From Oncomelania hupensis (Eukaryota > Mollusca > Gastropoda > Littorinimorpha > Pomatiopsidae), in NCBI GenBank assembly GCA_036898135.1, contig CM072513.1, forward strand, positions 11,940,102 to 12,004,101: a DNA stretch of 64,000 bases, given 5' to 3'. A model generated the notes under the pieces. It was not told the DNA's origin and searched no databases. It saw only the letters and a list, made by a program, of their open reading frames with translations. Positions within the stretch are counted from its first letter, which is position 1. Every line of letters begins with the position of its first letter. Made by a program: the position numbers and the translations under genes. Below, piece after piece: positions 48,018-59,820 of the stretch.

Positions 48018-48654
48018 CGAAATTAAGTCACGCTATGGATCAAGTTTAATCTCATTCTCCATAACTGAAACAGCACAAGGAGAAAACCACCTGTTACGTG
48101 ACATAATGACTGTTTTACCCAATATCGGGTCAGTCCAAGTCTTGGAAGCAAGTCGGTGCCATATCCTATCCTAAATCGGTGTACTGTAACAGAAAGAACT
48201 GCCCCTGGCAACAGCACAGCACTTCTTTGTAAAACAAATTATTTAAGTAATATTAGTGTGAATATGACGCTGTGCAAGCTGCAGTCATAACAATGTGCAC
48301 GCACATACCTACCCAAGCCGACGTTCTAGCTCGGAAGCCAACGCGAGCGCCAAGGTGTTGTGAGTGGGCTTTATCTTAAAGAAACAAAAGAAATTATAAA
48401 ACGATAGGCCACCATCTGAACTATCTGGCAGCGAACAGTTATCAAAATCGGATAGCCAAGGTTTAGATCCAGCGCAAAGCGTGTTTAGTTTGCGAATATA
48501 AAATGTTCACCAAAGTTGAGAGTCGGTGCTTACGGACAACATGAAACACAGAGACCATAGTGCCAGTGTTGACTACATTGTAACGTGGATGTAGCTTGCT
48601 ACAAAGTCACTGTACTAATGGGTGTTCTGGAAATATAGTCTGTGTAGTATTAGT
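48018..48654. other. Intron sequence, nothing recognised
   Basis: No domain-bearing frame or repeat seen. Confidence 0.45.
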
Positions 48655-48960
48655 AAATTTTTTAATGAACTTATATAGCGCCTTTTCAGCTCAAGAGCTG
48701 CTCAAGGCGCTGGTCGTAAAAGGATTTAACTCGGGCCGCCAGAGGCATCCACCTGCATTCTTTGGGCGCATAATATGACGGCTGAGCACCATTGTGGGCG
48801 AGCGGGGATGGGGATGAAGGGTCCTAGTGTGTGCTGAGTGTATTTGTTTACCCGCCTTATGACATGAACGTTTAAAGTCCATACGATGGAATGCCTGCGT
48901 CCACAGACCAGACCTCGGTTTACACTCATTCCCAAGGTGGGAGTTGTAATAGCTTTCACA
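48655..48960 (-). mobile_element. SINE or LINE-tail element, inverted copy
   Basis: TATATAGCGCCTTTTCAGCT, then CAAGAGCTGCTCAAGGCGCT is the reverse complement of the tail at 23335-23375. The body (GGGCGCATAATATGACGGCT) shares only part with that copy. Confidence 0.6.
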
Positions 48961-49029
48961 CAATCTGGTTATGGATCTAAATGGAAACTGGCGGTTCCTT
49001 TCCGCCAGCCGCTTCGTTCATATAGAAAT

Positions 49030-49231
49030 TAAATTCGCTGTTGCACCATGCTGAGGCAGGCAATCTCCTTCATGCCAACCTTCATTCACTCCATTCCTCC
49101 CGTTTCTCTACTTTATTCGCTGTGTATAATGTATTCTCTATTCGCTCTATGTCCCTTTTGGAATTGTGACTCCCCCTGGCGCAAAGCCTTTACACATTAA
49201 AGGACATGTATTGATGTCATGCCTTCTTTGA

Positions 49232-49292
<61 letters not shown>
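49030..49292 (+). repeat. Probable retroposon 3' end with (AAT)n tail
   Basis: CCTTTACACATTAAAGGACA precedes a (AAT)n run of about 19 units at 49231-49292. The pattern fits a LINE 3' UTR and tail, but no coding part is attached. Confidence 0.45.
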
Positions 49293-49295
<3 letters not shown>

Positions 49296-49447
49296 TGCTT
49301 TTATACAACAACAAATCAGGGTGTCGAGTTTAGTACTTCATTTCATATCAAAAGTAAATACTTCATTTCATATATCATAAGGACAAAATTAGTATCCCAT
49401 TTTCCAGTTGCAACTTGCGGCTCCCTCTCTCCCTCTCCCTCACCCCC

Positions 49448-49533
<86 letters not shown>
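49448..49533. repeat. (CT)n microsatellite ending in CAG
   Basis: 86-nt pyrimidine tract ending CTCTCAG|GTGC on the PPP1R14 sense strand. Confidence 0.97.
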
Positions 49534-49535
<2 letters not shown>

Positions 49536-49760
49536 GTGCATTGCTGGTTTTTGATATTTGTCAGTATTGTTTTTTATAATGACAAATAAGAAAGTGTAGA
49601 GGGATTGCTGGCATGGCACGACACACAAACAACACTTGTATTGTCAACCAGATGTTCCGGCCTCTATATCAACCCCTTCTTTCACTACAACGGGGAAACA
49701 ATGTCAACTGTTGGTGTATTGCGTGGTCAAGGATCATGCTACTGTTGATTGGTAACTGAG

Positions 49761-50428
49761 TGTAACGGACGGATATTTAGTGCGGGTGCCTGTTCACAAT
49801 AGCTGGGTGCATGCAAAACATATTTGACTCCTAGAACGAAATAAGCATGCGTGCAAGACTCTCTGTTAACTACCACAAACGTACGGATTCTTCTCAACAC
49901 AGGCAGACACCAACACAAAATATACGTTCTACGTTCTCAACTTTATATAAGGAAATAACAATATTTATATCACACTTTCACTCTAATTCTTTCACACGGA
50001 TACCTTAACACTGTTAAACTTTATACACACGTCTCAAGCTATTCCGTCTGTTCAACAAATATGCACAAAATATCACTTTAATTCTGTCGCCTCCCTGAGA
50101 TGTCTGATCGTCAGTAGAGCTCAAAATGCAGGCATTCTCATGTCCTGGGTCCAACGTAAATACAAAATAAAACTGTACCTTCTGATATGAAAGAGGCAAG
50201 GTTTCACACGAGCTGGTAACTAGCTACCGGTGACGTCGCAACGAGCAAGCAAGTAGATACTTTCGTCGACAGGCGGAGGGCGTGCACCTCTGCCCAGTCC
50301 GCCCGGCATAGAAAACGTTGTCTTGGTCAGACGTGCAAATAGGGCCGATCCCGATCCGATGTCTCACAGATCACCTGGTCCTCGCTTGGACAGGATGGAG
50401 CCACCCCTGCTCCCAGTAGGCCGCTACA
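49761..50428. mobile_element. Candidate second solo LTR (weak)
   Basis: Starts TGTAACGG and ends CCGCTACA, giving imperfect 8-bp inverted ends. A CRE-like GTGACGTCGC is at 50229-50238 and a TATATAA-like stretch at 49944-49950. The flanks (CTGAG, ACGAT) do not form a target duplication. It may be an LTR in minus orientation with decayed flanks, or chance. Confidence 0.35.
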
Positions 50429-50971
50429 ACGATATACATTATACAAACGTCAATTCTCTGACTCTGATAATTTCATTATTCTTTAGTTTCAACTTTGCTG
50501 ACCTCCCTTCGTTATTCACTTTTTCCAATTCCGTTTCGTATGCGATCACCACTTTCCTTCCTCCACCACTATTATTCATATCCAGGTAATCACTTCATGA
50601 ATGAAAATTACTATCAAACATGCTCACGCCTTTCATTCAAATTACACTATCTACTACTCTACAACTATCGCCCCACGTAATTAATAATATTATTACATCA
50701 ATGAAAATTCAATATTCCATCTCAGTGGACAACAGCTCACCACCTTTCAATACAACAAATGCAATACACAAAAATATACTTATCCGACATTTTACAATCA
50801 TGAAAAACATTATAATACCTGTAATCTTTACAGCACAAAATTTATCAACTTCCAGAGAGAAAGTCCCACAAACCGATTCACCGTGATAGACCGATTCACT
50901 GTGATAGGTTTCAATGCTTTCTACCTCTTTATTTTTCACAGTTAACTTTTTACTTTTCTTTTTTTTTAATA

Positions 50972-51368
50972 GCAGTCCGTCTGACAACACAAAAGAAGTA
51001 GCAGTCCGTCTACAATACAAAGAAGTAGGCAACTGTGTGACAACACAAAGAAGTAGGCAAATGTGTGACAACACAAAGAAGTAGGCATCTGTGTGAAAAC
51101 ACATAGAATTAGGCATCTGTGTGACAACACAAAGAAGTAGGCAACTGTATGACCACACAAAGAAGTAGGCATCTGTGTGACAACACAAAGAAGTAGGCAT
51201 CTGTGTGACAACACAAAGAAGTTAGCAACTGTCTGACAACACAAAGAAGTAGGCATCTGTGTGACAACACAAAGAAGTAGGCATCTGTGTGACAACACAA
51301 AGAAGTTGGCAACTGTCTGACAACACAAAGAAGTAGGCAACTGTGTGACAACACAAAGAAGTAGGAGT
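50972..51368. repeat. 28-bp minisatellite, 14 units
   Basis: ACAACACAAAGAAGTAGGCA plus TCTGTGTG repeated, with CAACTGTCTG and CAACTGTGTG variants alternating. Confidence 0.97.
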
Positions 51369-51379
51369 CAATGTGATCA

Positions 51380-52600
51380 AACAACAGCATGAAAAGTCTG
51401 TATTGGGTCAGAAGGGCAGGAAGCCAAGGAATGGTGGATGTGGAAGTGAAGGGAGAAAACACGGGAAACCATGTCGGTTTGATTATCAATTCGTTGATTC
51501 CGATTGTGTCTGTTGGCCTTTTCCTATGGCCAACTCCTGCTCCCGATACAGATTTGTTCCACTTTCCTATTACACTGAGGATCTAGTGGTTCCTTTTTTG
51601 CCCTTTTTTTTGCAATCCTATCAGTCCAGTCATTATGATTTAATCCACTATGAGCTGGTATCCAGCAAAATTGAACATTTGTTCCATTTATGATTAAACT
51701 ATGAATGAGATATTTAATTTCATCTATAAAAATCCTTTATTAGAATTTGAATCCAAAGTTTGTAAAACTGATTTAAAAGCAACACAAAATAATATATTGA
51801 GAAAGTCAGTGTGTAGACTAATGATTTTATTCCATGCCATAAGTATAGCAATAAGTTCTGCAGTAAATAGTGAATGCCCTTTCCCTAAGAAGTAAGCCTC
51901 GTTAACTTTTAAAGCAGGTATAACATAATTTGCTCCTGTTTCACCTGATTCTAAAACAGAACCATCAGTATAAATTTGTAGGTAAGAATAATATTTTTCA
52001 TAGATAGGTTCCTTTGCTTCTGCTGCTAATAAAATGCCGTTTTCCTGTTTTCTTAATTCAGAATAGTCTATGTCAAAATTTGCTCATTGAAGTTCCCAAT
52101 TAGGTATAGGTATTTGTGAAATTGTGTTTGAACCTAATTTACAATTTAAATTAGATTCGCTCATGAGCTCATTTGTATATGTTAAAATAGTCTGTAAATA
52201 ATTAATACTCTGTGCTCTTTTGGGAAAATGTAAATCAGAGCGTATTTCTAATTCTGAATCTGTGAAATTGTCATCTGCAGATGCTCTCACTATATATTTA
52301 GCACATTATAATTTTCTCCATTGAAAGTACTGTTATTCAGCTCGATATTCCATTCTAAAAAAAATGAAGTATATCGTATATTTGCGAAAAATATAAAAAA
52401 TAAATTTCCTTGCATTAAATTATATAATGGAATGTTACATTCCTCGCGGACTGTTATCAGTTTAGCATATCGTCTTGCGTTGAGGACAAAATACTGTAAG
52501 AAAGTTGCTTGTATTTGCAAACAAACAATTTCTATTAATCGTCTCATTAATGACGGCAGTGCAATCTCGCAGTATATTTCACAACATATTCAAAATATTC
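51380..52600 (-). mobile_element. Decayed LINE with RNase H domain
   Basis: Minus-strand translation about 52080-51780 gives YSYLQIYTDGSVLESGETGA and GKGHSLFTAELIAILMAWNK. These fit an RNase H domain with its first Asp (YTDGS) and Glu (FTAEL). Upstream, 52547-52084 carries the RT-RNase H connection (ARRYAKLITVREECNIPLYN). Downstream, near 51690-51590, a broken stretch fits the RNase H end. Stops interrupt it. RNase H-bearing ORF2 is known in I- and some Jockey-type LINEs. Confidence 0.7.
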
Positions 52601-53142
52601 AGGATAAAAATATTAATTACTAGATATTAATTGCAAAATCATTAATATACAGTCCTGTTGGATGTTTTTTGTAAAAAAAACAACAACAATCAGTACAGAT
52701 TATTTATTAGATCTAGTAGATTGTTTCTATGGAGCATAAATTAAGAACATTGAATATTATAATGTGCATAAATTCAGAACATTGAATTACATATAGAGAT
52801 CTAATGATCCTGATTCAGCTTTTTGCAGCCCGCTGGATCCTTTAAACCATGATTAATTAACAAAATATGAGACATAATTAAGATTCTTTTACAAGGATTG
52901 GTTAGTAGTTATATTGGACGTCATTTGTATAAGTTATAATTATTTTACAATTTTGATTGTTTAATTGTTCAGCCTTGTGTACTTTGTTTAATCCCTTTCT
53001 CCATTCATAATGACCATTCCTTATTTGTTTAATATTTTCCCCTGCTCGCAGTTTTTTGATGGTGTTCGTTTCATAATATTATTGCAAAATTTCAAAAAAT
53101 TTCACAAATTTAAAGAATTTTTAAATTTCAAAAAATCACAAC

Positions 53143-53275
53143 TAATGTTAGGTAGGTTGGGTTTGGGCGCCCCACAGGCTGCGACTACGCTTTCCACAGG
53201 GGAGACGGCCCAGAATTTCCCGATAAAAATGGACAATAAAGCATTAAAATCTAAAAATCTAAATCTAAAAATAAT
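53143..53275 (+). mobile_element. LINE 3' end (shared with 20760-20890)
   Basis: GGTTGGGTTTGGGCGCCCCA, CAGGCTGCGACTACGCTTTC, GGGGAGACGGCCCA, TGGACAATAAAGCATTAAAA and a TCTAAAAATC-type tail. It ends only about 54 bp upstream of PPP1R14 exon 2. Confidence 0.75.
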
Positions 53276-53328
53276 GATCTCGTTTTATTCCGTTTCGTTA
53301 ATCACACTTTGTGTGTTTCTTTTTACAG

Positions 53329-53409
53329 GATGACGACCACGATTGCAATTTAGAGTTGGAGGAAATCCTTAACTTGGATACTGATGAGGAGAGGAGAGAG
53401 TACGCTATG
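53329..53409 (+). CDS. PPP1R14: Protein phosphatase 1 regulatory inhibitor subunit 14, exon 2
   Basis: Exon 2 has 27 codons between TTTTTACAG and GTAAGTAA, phase 0 on both sides. It encodes DDDHDCNLELEEILNLDTDE, then ERREYAM. This matches the acidic loop and helix of PPP1R14 proteins (D-[LI]-[DE]-E-L-L-[ED]-[LM]-[ED]-[ST]-[DE]-[DE]). It continues exon 1 directly and has the length of the equivalent vertebrate exon. The final helices (LLxxC.KP...FI..LL) are expected in exon 3, which I could not find before the window ends. Open frame beyond the donor is intron. Confidence 0.9.
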
Positions 53410-54039
53410 GTAAGTAACCAGTACACCCACACAAGTCGTAGCTACAATTTAGCTGCTATACTTCGCTTGGGTACTGAATCTCTTGTGCCCAGATATCAAG
53501 GATCAGATTCCACAAACTGCTGCAATGTAATAGTTTTAAGATTAGAGTTTTGTACACATAATCTATTTTTGCGATTAGTACATCATTCAAAAGTATGGAA
53601 TGAGTAGGTTGTAAAGTGATGTTCGTTCGTCCATTCGTTGGTTGGAATGGTCTAAAGCGAAACCTCCGTATTACCTTACCCTTACTCCCGCTAAGCTACA
53701 GTATTCCATGGGTTTTTGATGCGTCAGGAAGGAGTGAAAATCCGCCGGCTAATGTAACTTACAGCCTCGGCTGCACCTTTAATCGGCGGCGGTAACCTTG
53801 CTGTAAGCTTGTAGTGTAATGTGCATTTCCTGTAAAGGTGTTGACGTTAAATGTTTTCTGTACTACACTGTAGTGCCATTTGTACCCAGCTCCTTGACGG
53901 ACTGCGCTCTAGTTGTATTCCACTTGTATAAAATAGCTGGCGTATTAGCGATATTTTACCTCAATCCAATCACAAGCGTAGCAGTAGTTTGCTGGACTAC
54001 TAACAAGTCGTGCTACATTATATCGGTTTCCTTGACTTT

Positions 54040-56117
54040 TGACAATATCCTATCCTATCCCGTAACTCGAAGGTCGTTGAGGCACCACAGATGATCGTTT
54101 AACCAGCGTACTCCATCTTTCTCTGTTCCCAGCAACCCTCATGGCTTCGCTCAGTGTCAAGTCAGTCCATTCTCGAATGTTGTTCTCCCACCTCTATTTC
54201 TGTCTCCCTCTTCTTCTGCCTCCTTGCACCGTGCCTTGCAGGATGGTCTTTGCAAGGCCTGATGCTCTGGTGACGTGGCCATTCCATCGGAGTTTCCGTT
54301 TCTTCACCACTGTGAGCAGGTCATCGTGTTGTCCAATGGCTTGTGTGATGGTCTGTCGGACTTCGTTTTTGGTGATGTGCTGGGTGTAGGAAATGCCTAG
54401 AAGCCTTCTGTAGCACTTTATCTCCATGCTTTGTATTTTTCTTTGTAGATTTGCTGTGAGGGTCCATTTTTTACAAACTTATAGGAAGATAGAGATGACA
54501 AAGGAGCGCAGCAGCTTTACTTGGAATGTAGACTGATGGTCCTGTCTTTCCAAATGGGCTTCAACCTTGTCAGGGCCGCAGTTGTTTGTGTGACCTTGGA
54601 GAGGACTTTCTGTCGGGACCCATTATCTGATACAATGGCTCCTAAATATTTGAAGCTGTGCACTGTGAGAAATTGGCCTTGGACTTTGATGCCCATGTTG
54701 ATGCCATTGGTGTTGCTGGTCATCATTTTGATCTTCTCTGCACTTAGTTCCATTCCATAGGCTGTGGAGGTGGTGTTAAGCCTCTGTACCAGCTGTTCAA
54801 GTTCTTGTTCCTCTCCAGCCAATCCATCAATGGCATCCGCAAAACGGAAGTTAGAGATTGCTCTACCCCCTATGCTGATTGTGCCTTCGTGATCTGCAAA
54901 GGCATCTGACATGATGCGCTCTAGGAAGATGTTGAAGAGTTTTGGAGAGAGTCAGCATCCTTGATGCACACCGGTTGTTCTGAACCAGTTCCCGATGGTG
55001 CTGTTGTGGAGGACTGCACGGGTATCCTTGTCATACAGGATTTTGATGACTTCAATAATTTTAGGGCTGATATTGTGTACTCTCAATCTCATGGTTACCC
55101 ACAGATCTGTATGCCAGACTCAGTCAGACGCTTTCCTGAAGTCTACAAGCATCATTAGATGTTGGTGCTGTAGGTAATTATCACAGATTATTCTGAGGTT
55201 GAAAATCTGCCCTGAGTCCTGCTTGCTCCTCAGCTATGATTTGTTTAGCTTGGGATTTCAACCTGTTGAGTATTATTTTCAGGAGGACCTTGCTGGAATG
55301 GCTACTGGTGCGGTAATTTTCCTGAAGGTTACCCTTTTTGGGGAAGTGTGATGATAAGCGACTGTGTCCCTGGTGGTGGCCACTCTCCACTATGCCAGAT
55401 CTTGTTACAGATAATGATGAGGGCGTCAATCATCGATTCTCCTCCTCCTAGAAGCAATTTTGCGGGTATGTTGTCCACTTCCACTGACTTCCCCTTCTTC
55501 AGTAATTGCACTGCTGCCTCAATTTCTTCTCGGAGAATTGGGAGAATTTCTTCCTCTTTTCTGTTCTGTTCTGGGGACATGCTAGAACTGATGGGTCTCC
55601 ATTTGGTGTTTGGTTGTAAAGGTCAGAGCAATACTCTGTCCATCTATTCAAGACTTCTTGTTCTGTAAGACATATGCCAGACTTGCTTTGTATCGTGGAG
55701 ACCTTGGGCTGTTTAACACTTGTCAGCCGCTTCACAGTCTGGTAGGCCATCTTGCTGTTGTTATTGTTCGGACTGTTCTCTATTTTTTTGGCAGTGCTCT
55801 TCTATCCAATAATCATTTGCTGTGCGCATGTCTTTTCAGATGTCATTGTCGATTTTCGTTAGGCATCAGCTCCCTGTGAGGTTTTCTTTTTCATTTTCAT
55901 CTTTCTTCGTTTATCACACAGATCCAAAAGTTAAGGTGTGATCTACGGTTTCTTCTTTGGGCGGTGCTTGCCAAGGATGTTAGTGGCGGCATCTGTCACA
56001 GCTGAGTTGAAGGTGGTGGTCATGGTGTTGACATCTACTTCACCAGCTCCCAAAATGAGCGGTGGTGCAAATTTTTCTCCAATTGTGGCTTGGAATATTT
56101 CTGCCGCCTTCGGGTCT
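54040..56117 (-). mobile_element. RTE-like LINE (R4), 5'-truncated
   Basis: Tail ATATCCTATCCTATCC at 54047. Minus-strand frames give the linker (AYQTVKRLTSVKQPKVSTIQ at 55747), RT fingers (KKGKSVEVDNIPAKLL, altered from GKSAGVDNIPAELL), the palm at 54912-54517 (FADAIDGLAGEEQELEQLVQ, with FADA for FADD) and the C-terminal MEIKCYRRLLGISYTQHITK. The changed catalytic box and several frameshifts make it inactive. Confidence 0.9.
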
Positions 56118-56346
56118 TTTCACAGTCCGTAGTGTTATAGAGCGTTTATTATCTGAAAGGAAAGCGTTGGCGTTTTATGATTTCTTTACTCTATACTACT
56201 TTCTTCGATTGATTAGTGTTGTAGCAAACTAGCATACTGAAGCATAGGATGGGACCACATGGCATAGAAGCATGGAATTTAAGCCCCTCTCAATTCTTGG
56301 AGACGAATTTTTCAGTAATAGTTGAGCTTGGTGTAATTTGATGCTC

Positions 56347-56347
<1 letters not shown>

Positions 56348-56430
<83 letters not shown>

Positions 56431-56459
56431 CCCTCCCTCCCTCTCTCTCTCTCTCTCTC
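56348..56459. repeat. (CT)n microsatellite
   Basis: Two long CT runs with TTT and CCCCTCCCTCCC interruptions. Confidence 0.97.
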
Positions 56460-56634
56460 CTTCCCATATTAGTAATAACTTTTATAGTAATCATCATTCT
56501 CACCCCACCACCATTTCCCCCTGATCTCCTAACACACACATCTTATCTTACTGGGTGTCGTTGGGAAGCGACGGTCATCAGCGACAGCTGTTGTTGTACT
56601 GTAACACCTTTAGCATTGGCTTGTAAACCTATTG

Positions 56635-56790
56635 TAAACTCCTTTGGATAAGAGTATAAACCGAGGTCTAGTATGTGCACACACGCATCTGGTGATGATT
56701 TGTTAGTTAGTTAGTCATTGTTTATATTATTATTATCCAGCGGACTGTATTCGGCAAAGAGCCGAATCGGGACCACGTGAACATGGCAGT
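56635..56790. repeat. Fragments of two dispersed repeats
   Basis: 56640-56685 (CCTTTGGATAAGAGTATAAA, CCGAGGTCTAGT) matches 23085-23120. 56735-56775 (CCAGCGGACTGTATTCGGC) weakly resembles the 701-bp family's 3' part. Confidence 0.5.
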
Positions 56791-56942
56791 GATGGTAGTC
56801 GTGAGAATGATGATGACAGATGGGGATCGATGATAAACATTTCCACTGTTTGCTATTGTTGCTGAATGAATTTTCTTGGTATTACGTGTTTCACATTAAT
56901 TATTTTATCTAATTTTCCCATCTGTCCATTGGATGACAAAAA

Positions 56943-57220
56943 CACCCGTGGGGGTGCTGGGGGTTTCAGAATAATATCCCCACTTTCTGGAAATTTAGTG
57001 CTTTAAATTCCCACTGCCGCTGTCTTTCTCATTTGTTCTTTCTCATTCCTATTCTGTTCTATCAATCTACTATACTATCTTCTTCTTCGCTAGACCAGTC
57101 ACCTACCTTTTTTCTTGAAAACTCTTCCGGGGCAAAACTCCTCATTTTTGTGTGAGGTCTGTTCAATCAGCTTGGGAATATTGGACGCTTTCTGCCAAAA
57201 TGGTCACTGGGGCTTCTTAT
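56943..57220 (+). mobile_element. 701-bp-family retroposon, copy D (3'-truncated)
   Basis: Matches the first half of the family: GGGGGTGCTGGGGGTTTCAG, ATCCCCACTTTCTGGAAATT, TAGTGCTTTAAATTCCCACT, CTAGACCAGTCACCTACCTT, ending near GGACGCTTTCTGCC. The TATAAATA motif is altered to GAATAATA. Loss of the 3' rather than the 5' end is unusual for LINE-type retroposition and suggests later deletion. Confidence 0.8.
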
Positions 57221-57604
57221 AGAGTAGGACAAAGAAACGCCGGGCGTCCCCATATGGGGACGATAGGCTTATTTATTAAAGGCCTCAGAGTCATAGCACA
57301 CTTTTGTCCATTTAAGGTTACTTCTTTTAAACATGGAGAGAAACATTATTTGACCTCTTGCTGGCTTCACCGTTATTCATTCTACAAACGCGGGATAAAT
57401 GAGTGTTATGGAGGGAGGGGCATTAAACGAAGTAAATTGTGACTGGTATGTTGCAATGACTGGTCTTTCATTTTCACCTGATTCTGTATTTCAATACGTC
57501 AACGGAACATTTCCATTTTAGCATCTCTCAACTTCCTTGGTGAAAAGTCAATCACCGAAGCCAAAGACTCACTAGATGCATACAAATCAGTTCCTAATAA
57601 ATAG

Positions 57605-59095
57605 TCTTTGACGACACTCTGTAGTCTTGGACAACACTCTGTACCTACTAAGGCTCTGTGCTAGTAGTGCCAGTGTTGTACCTGCTAAGGCTTTTTATTA
57701 GTCGTGCCAGTGTTGTAGTAAGATACTGTGCTAGTAGTGCCAGTGTTGTACCTACTAAGGACTGTGCTATTAGTGCCAGTGTTGTACCTACTAAGGATCT
57801 GTGCTAGTAGTGCCAGTGTTGTTTACTAAGGCTCTTTGCTAGTAGTGTCATTGTTGTACCTACTAAGGATCTGTGCTAGTAGTGCTATTATTGTACCTGC
57901 TAAGGCTCTGTACTAGTAGTGCCAGTGTTGTAGTAAGACACTGTGCTAGAAGTGCCAGTGTTGTACCTGCTAAGGCTCTGTGCTAGTAGTGCCAGTGTTG
58001 TACCTGCTAAGGCTCTGTACTAGTAGTGCCAGTGTTGTAGTAAGACACAGTGCTAGTAGAACCAGTGTTGTACCTACTAAGGACTGTGCTAGTAGTACAA
58101 GTGTCGTACCTGCTAGTGCTAGGGCACTGTGCCGATAGTGCTAGTGTTGTAGTAAGACACTGTGCTAGTAATGTCAGTGTTGTACCTACTAAGGACTGTG
58201 CTATTAGTATCCGTGTTGTACTTACTAAGGACTGTGCTAGTAATGTCAGTGTTGTACCTACTAAGGACTGTGCTAGTAGTACCAGTGCTATACCTACTAA
58301 GGCTGTGCACTAGTAATGTCAATGTTTTACCTACTAAGGACTGTGCTAGTAGTACCAGTGCTATACCTACTAAGGACTGCGTTAGTAGTGCCAGTGTTGT
58401 ACCTACTAAGGACTGTGCTAGTAGTGCCAGTGTTGTACCTACTAAGGACTGTGCTAGTAGTGCCAGTGTTGTACCTACTAAGGACTGTGCTATTAGTATC
58501 CGTGTTGTACCTACTAAGGACTGTGCTAGTAATGTCAGTGTTGTACCTACTAAGGACTGTGCTAGTAGTGCCAGTGTTGTACCTACTAAGGACTGTGCTA
58601 TTAGTATCCGTGTTGTACCTACTAAGGACTGTGCTAGTAATGTCAGTGTTGTACCTACTAAGGACTGTGCTAGTAGTGCCAGTGTTGTACCTACTAAGGA
58701 CTGTGCTATTAGTATCCGTGTTGTACCTACTAAGGACTGTGCTAGTAATGTCAGTGTTGTACCTACTAAGGACTGTGCTAGTAGTGCCAGTGTTGTACCT
58801 ACTAAGGACTGTGCTATTAGTATCCGTGTTGTACCTACTAAGGACTGTGCTAGTAATGTCAGTGTTGTACCTACTAAGGACTGTGCTAGTAGTGCCAGTG
58901 TTGTACCTACTAAGGACTGTGCTAGTAGTGCCAGTGTTGTACCTACTAAGGCTGTGCTAGTAGTGCCAGTGTTGTACCTACTAAGGCTGTGCTAGTAGTG
59001 CCAGTGTTGTACCTACTAAGGCTGTGTGCTAGTAGAACCAGTGTTGTACCTTGTAAGGCACTGTGCTAGTTGTACCAGAGTTTTACTTGCTAGTA
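57605..59095. repeat. 36-bp minisatellite (~40 units) with 108-bp higher-order repeat
   Basis: Unit GTACCTACTAAGGACTGTGC plus TAGTAGTGCCAGTGTT. Outer units are degenerate and of mixed length. From about 58440 to 58920 three unit types alternate in fixed order (TAGTAGTGCC, TATTAGTATC, TAGTAATGTC), making a 108-bp higher-order unit repeated four times. 36 bp keeps all frames in phase, producing a 277-codon open frame that is not a gene. Confidence 0.97.
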
Positions 59096-59420
59096 ATAAG
59101 AGTTGAAAATTCTTTCTTCATTCCTTTTGATGTGAGGATTTATATGGCGCATTTGTTCTGTAGTATTTAGTGGTAGGTTTTTATCTGTTACAAGTATCTC
59201 TCAAGCGTGTTATCTTTTTGAGCCCTTTCCTTGTCAAAATGTCCATAGCCCTTATCTTGACCTCGCTGCGGCTTCTTTAATATATACAGCATTGTTATTG
59301 GGAAGTTTCCAGCAGCATAGCTAGAACCTAAATCAAGCTAACTGTACTTTGTCATTCTGTTCTGTTCTATAATATTCTTGACCTCACTGTCACACAGTTT
59401 CTGTAAAGTCAAGTGTTATA

Positions 59421-59509
59421 TCTTCTTCTTCTTCTTCTTCTTCTTCTTCTTCTTCTTCTTCTTCTTCTTCTTCTTCTTCTTCTTCTTCTTCTTCTTCTTC
59501 TTCTTCTTC
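59421..59509. repeat. (TTC)n microsatellite, ~29 units, ending in CAG
   Basis: Pure TTC repeat on the PPP1R14 sense strand, ending TTCTTCAG|TGTAATGG. Confidence 0.98.
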
Positions 59510-59820
59510 AGTGTAATGGCCCTTTATATCTACTTAATATATACTTTTTTTCTTCGCATTGTTCCTCCTCTCTCTCCCAAGACCTAGTCATGCGGATAGT
59601 GCAGAATGCGCAATAGACTCATTTCAGTAGAAAGTGTCAACAGGAGTGGCGGTGGCAAACAGGGGTACCTTGACTGGCATTATTGATCCTAGCTTGACTG
59701 GCATTATTGATCCTAGCTAATAATAGCCTACGGGGTGGTGAGAAGGCCATAAAAAGGGGGTGAAGCTGGAGCTGGGTGAAGGTGTGACTGTCCTAGCTGG
59801 GTAATCATAGTGGTGAGAGC

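Noticed and set aside
49761..50428. Firm call of a second solo LTR
   Set aside because: Inverted ends are imperfect and the flanking 5-mers differ, so it is kept only as a weak candidate.
50709..51489. Cys-rich repeated frames (LCCHTDAYFFV-type) that look like small cysteine-rich proteins
   Set aside because: The Cys pattern follows exactly from a 28-bp tandem repeat, occurs in three frames, and has no signal peptide.
57245..57262. SRF-binding CArG box
   Set aside because: The core is CCATATGG, with four rather than six A/T bases between CC and GG.
58162..58995. 277-codon and overlapping 214-codon open frames
   Set aside because: They are products of a 36-bp tandem repeat, which keeps every frame open. 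There is no start context, signal or domain.
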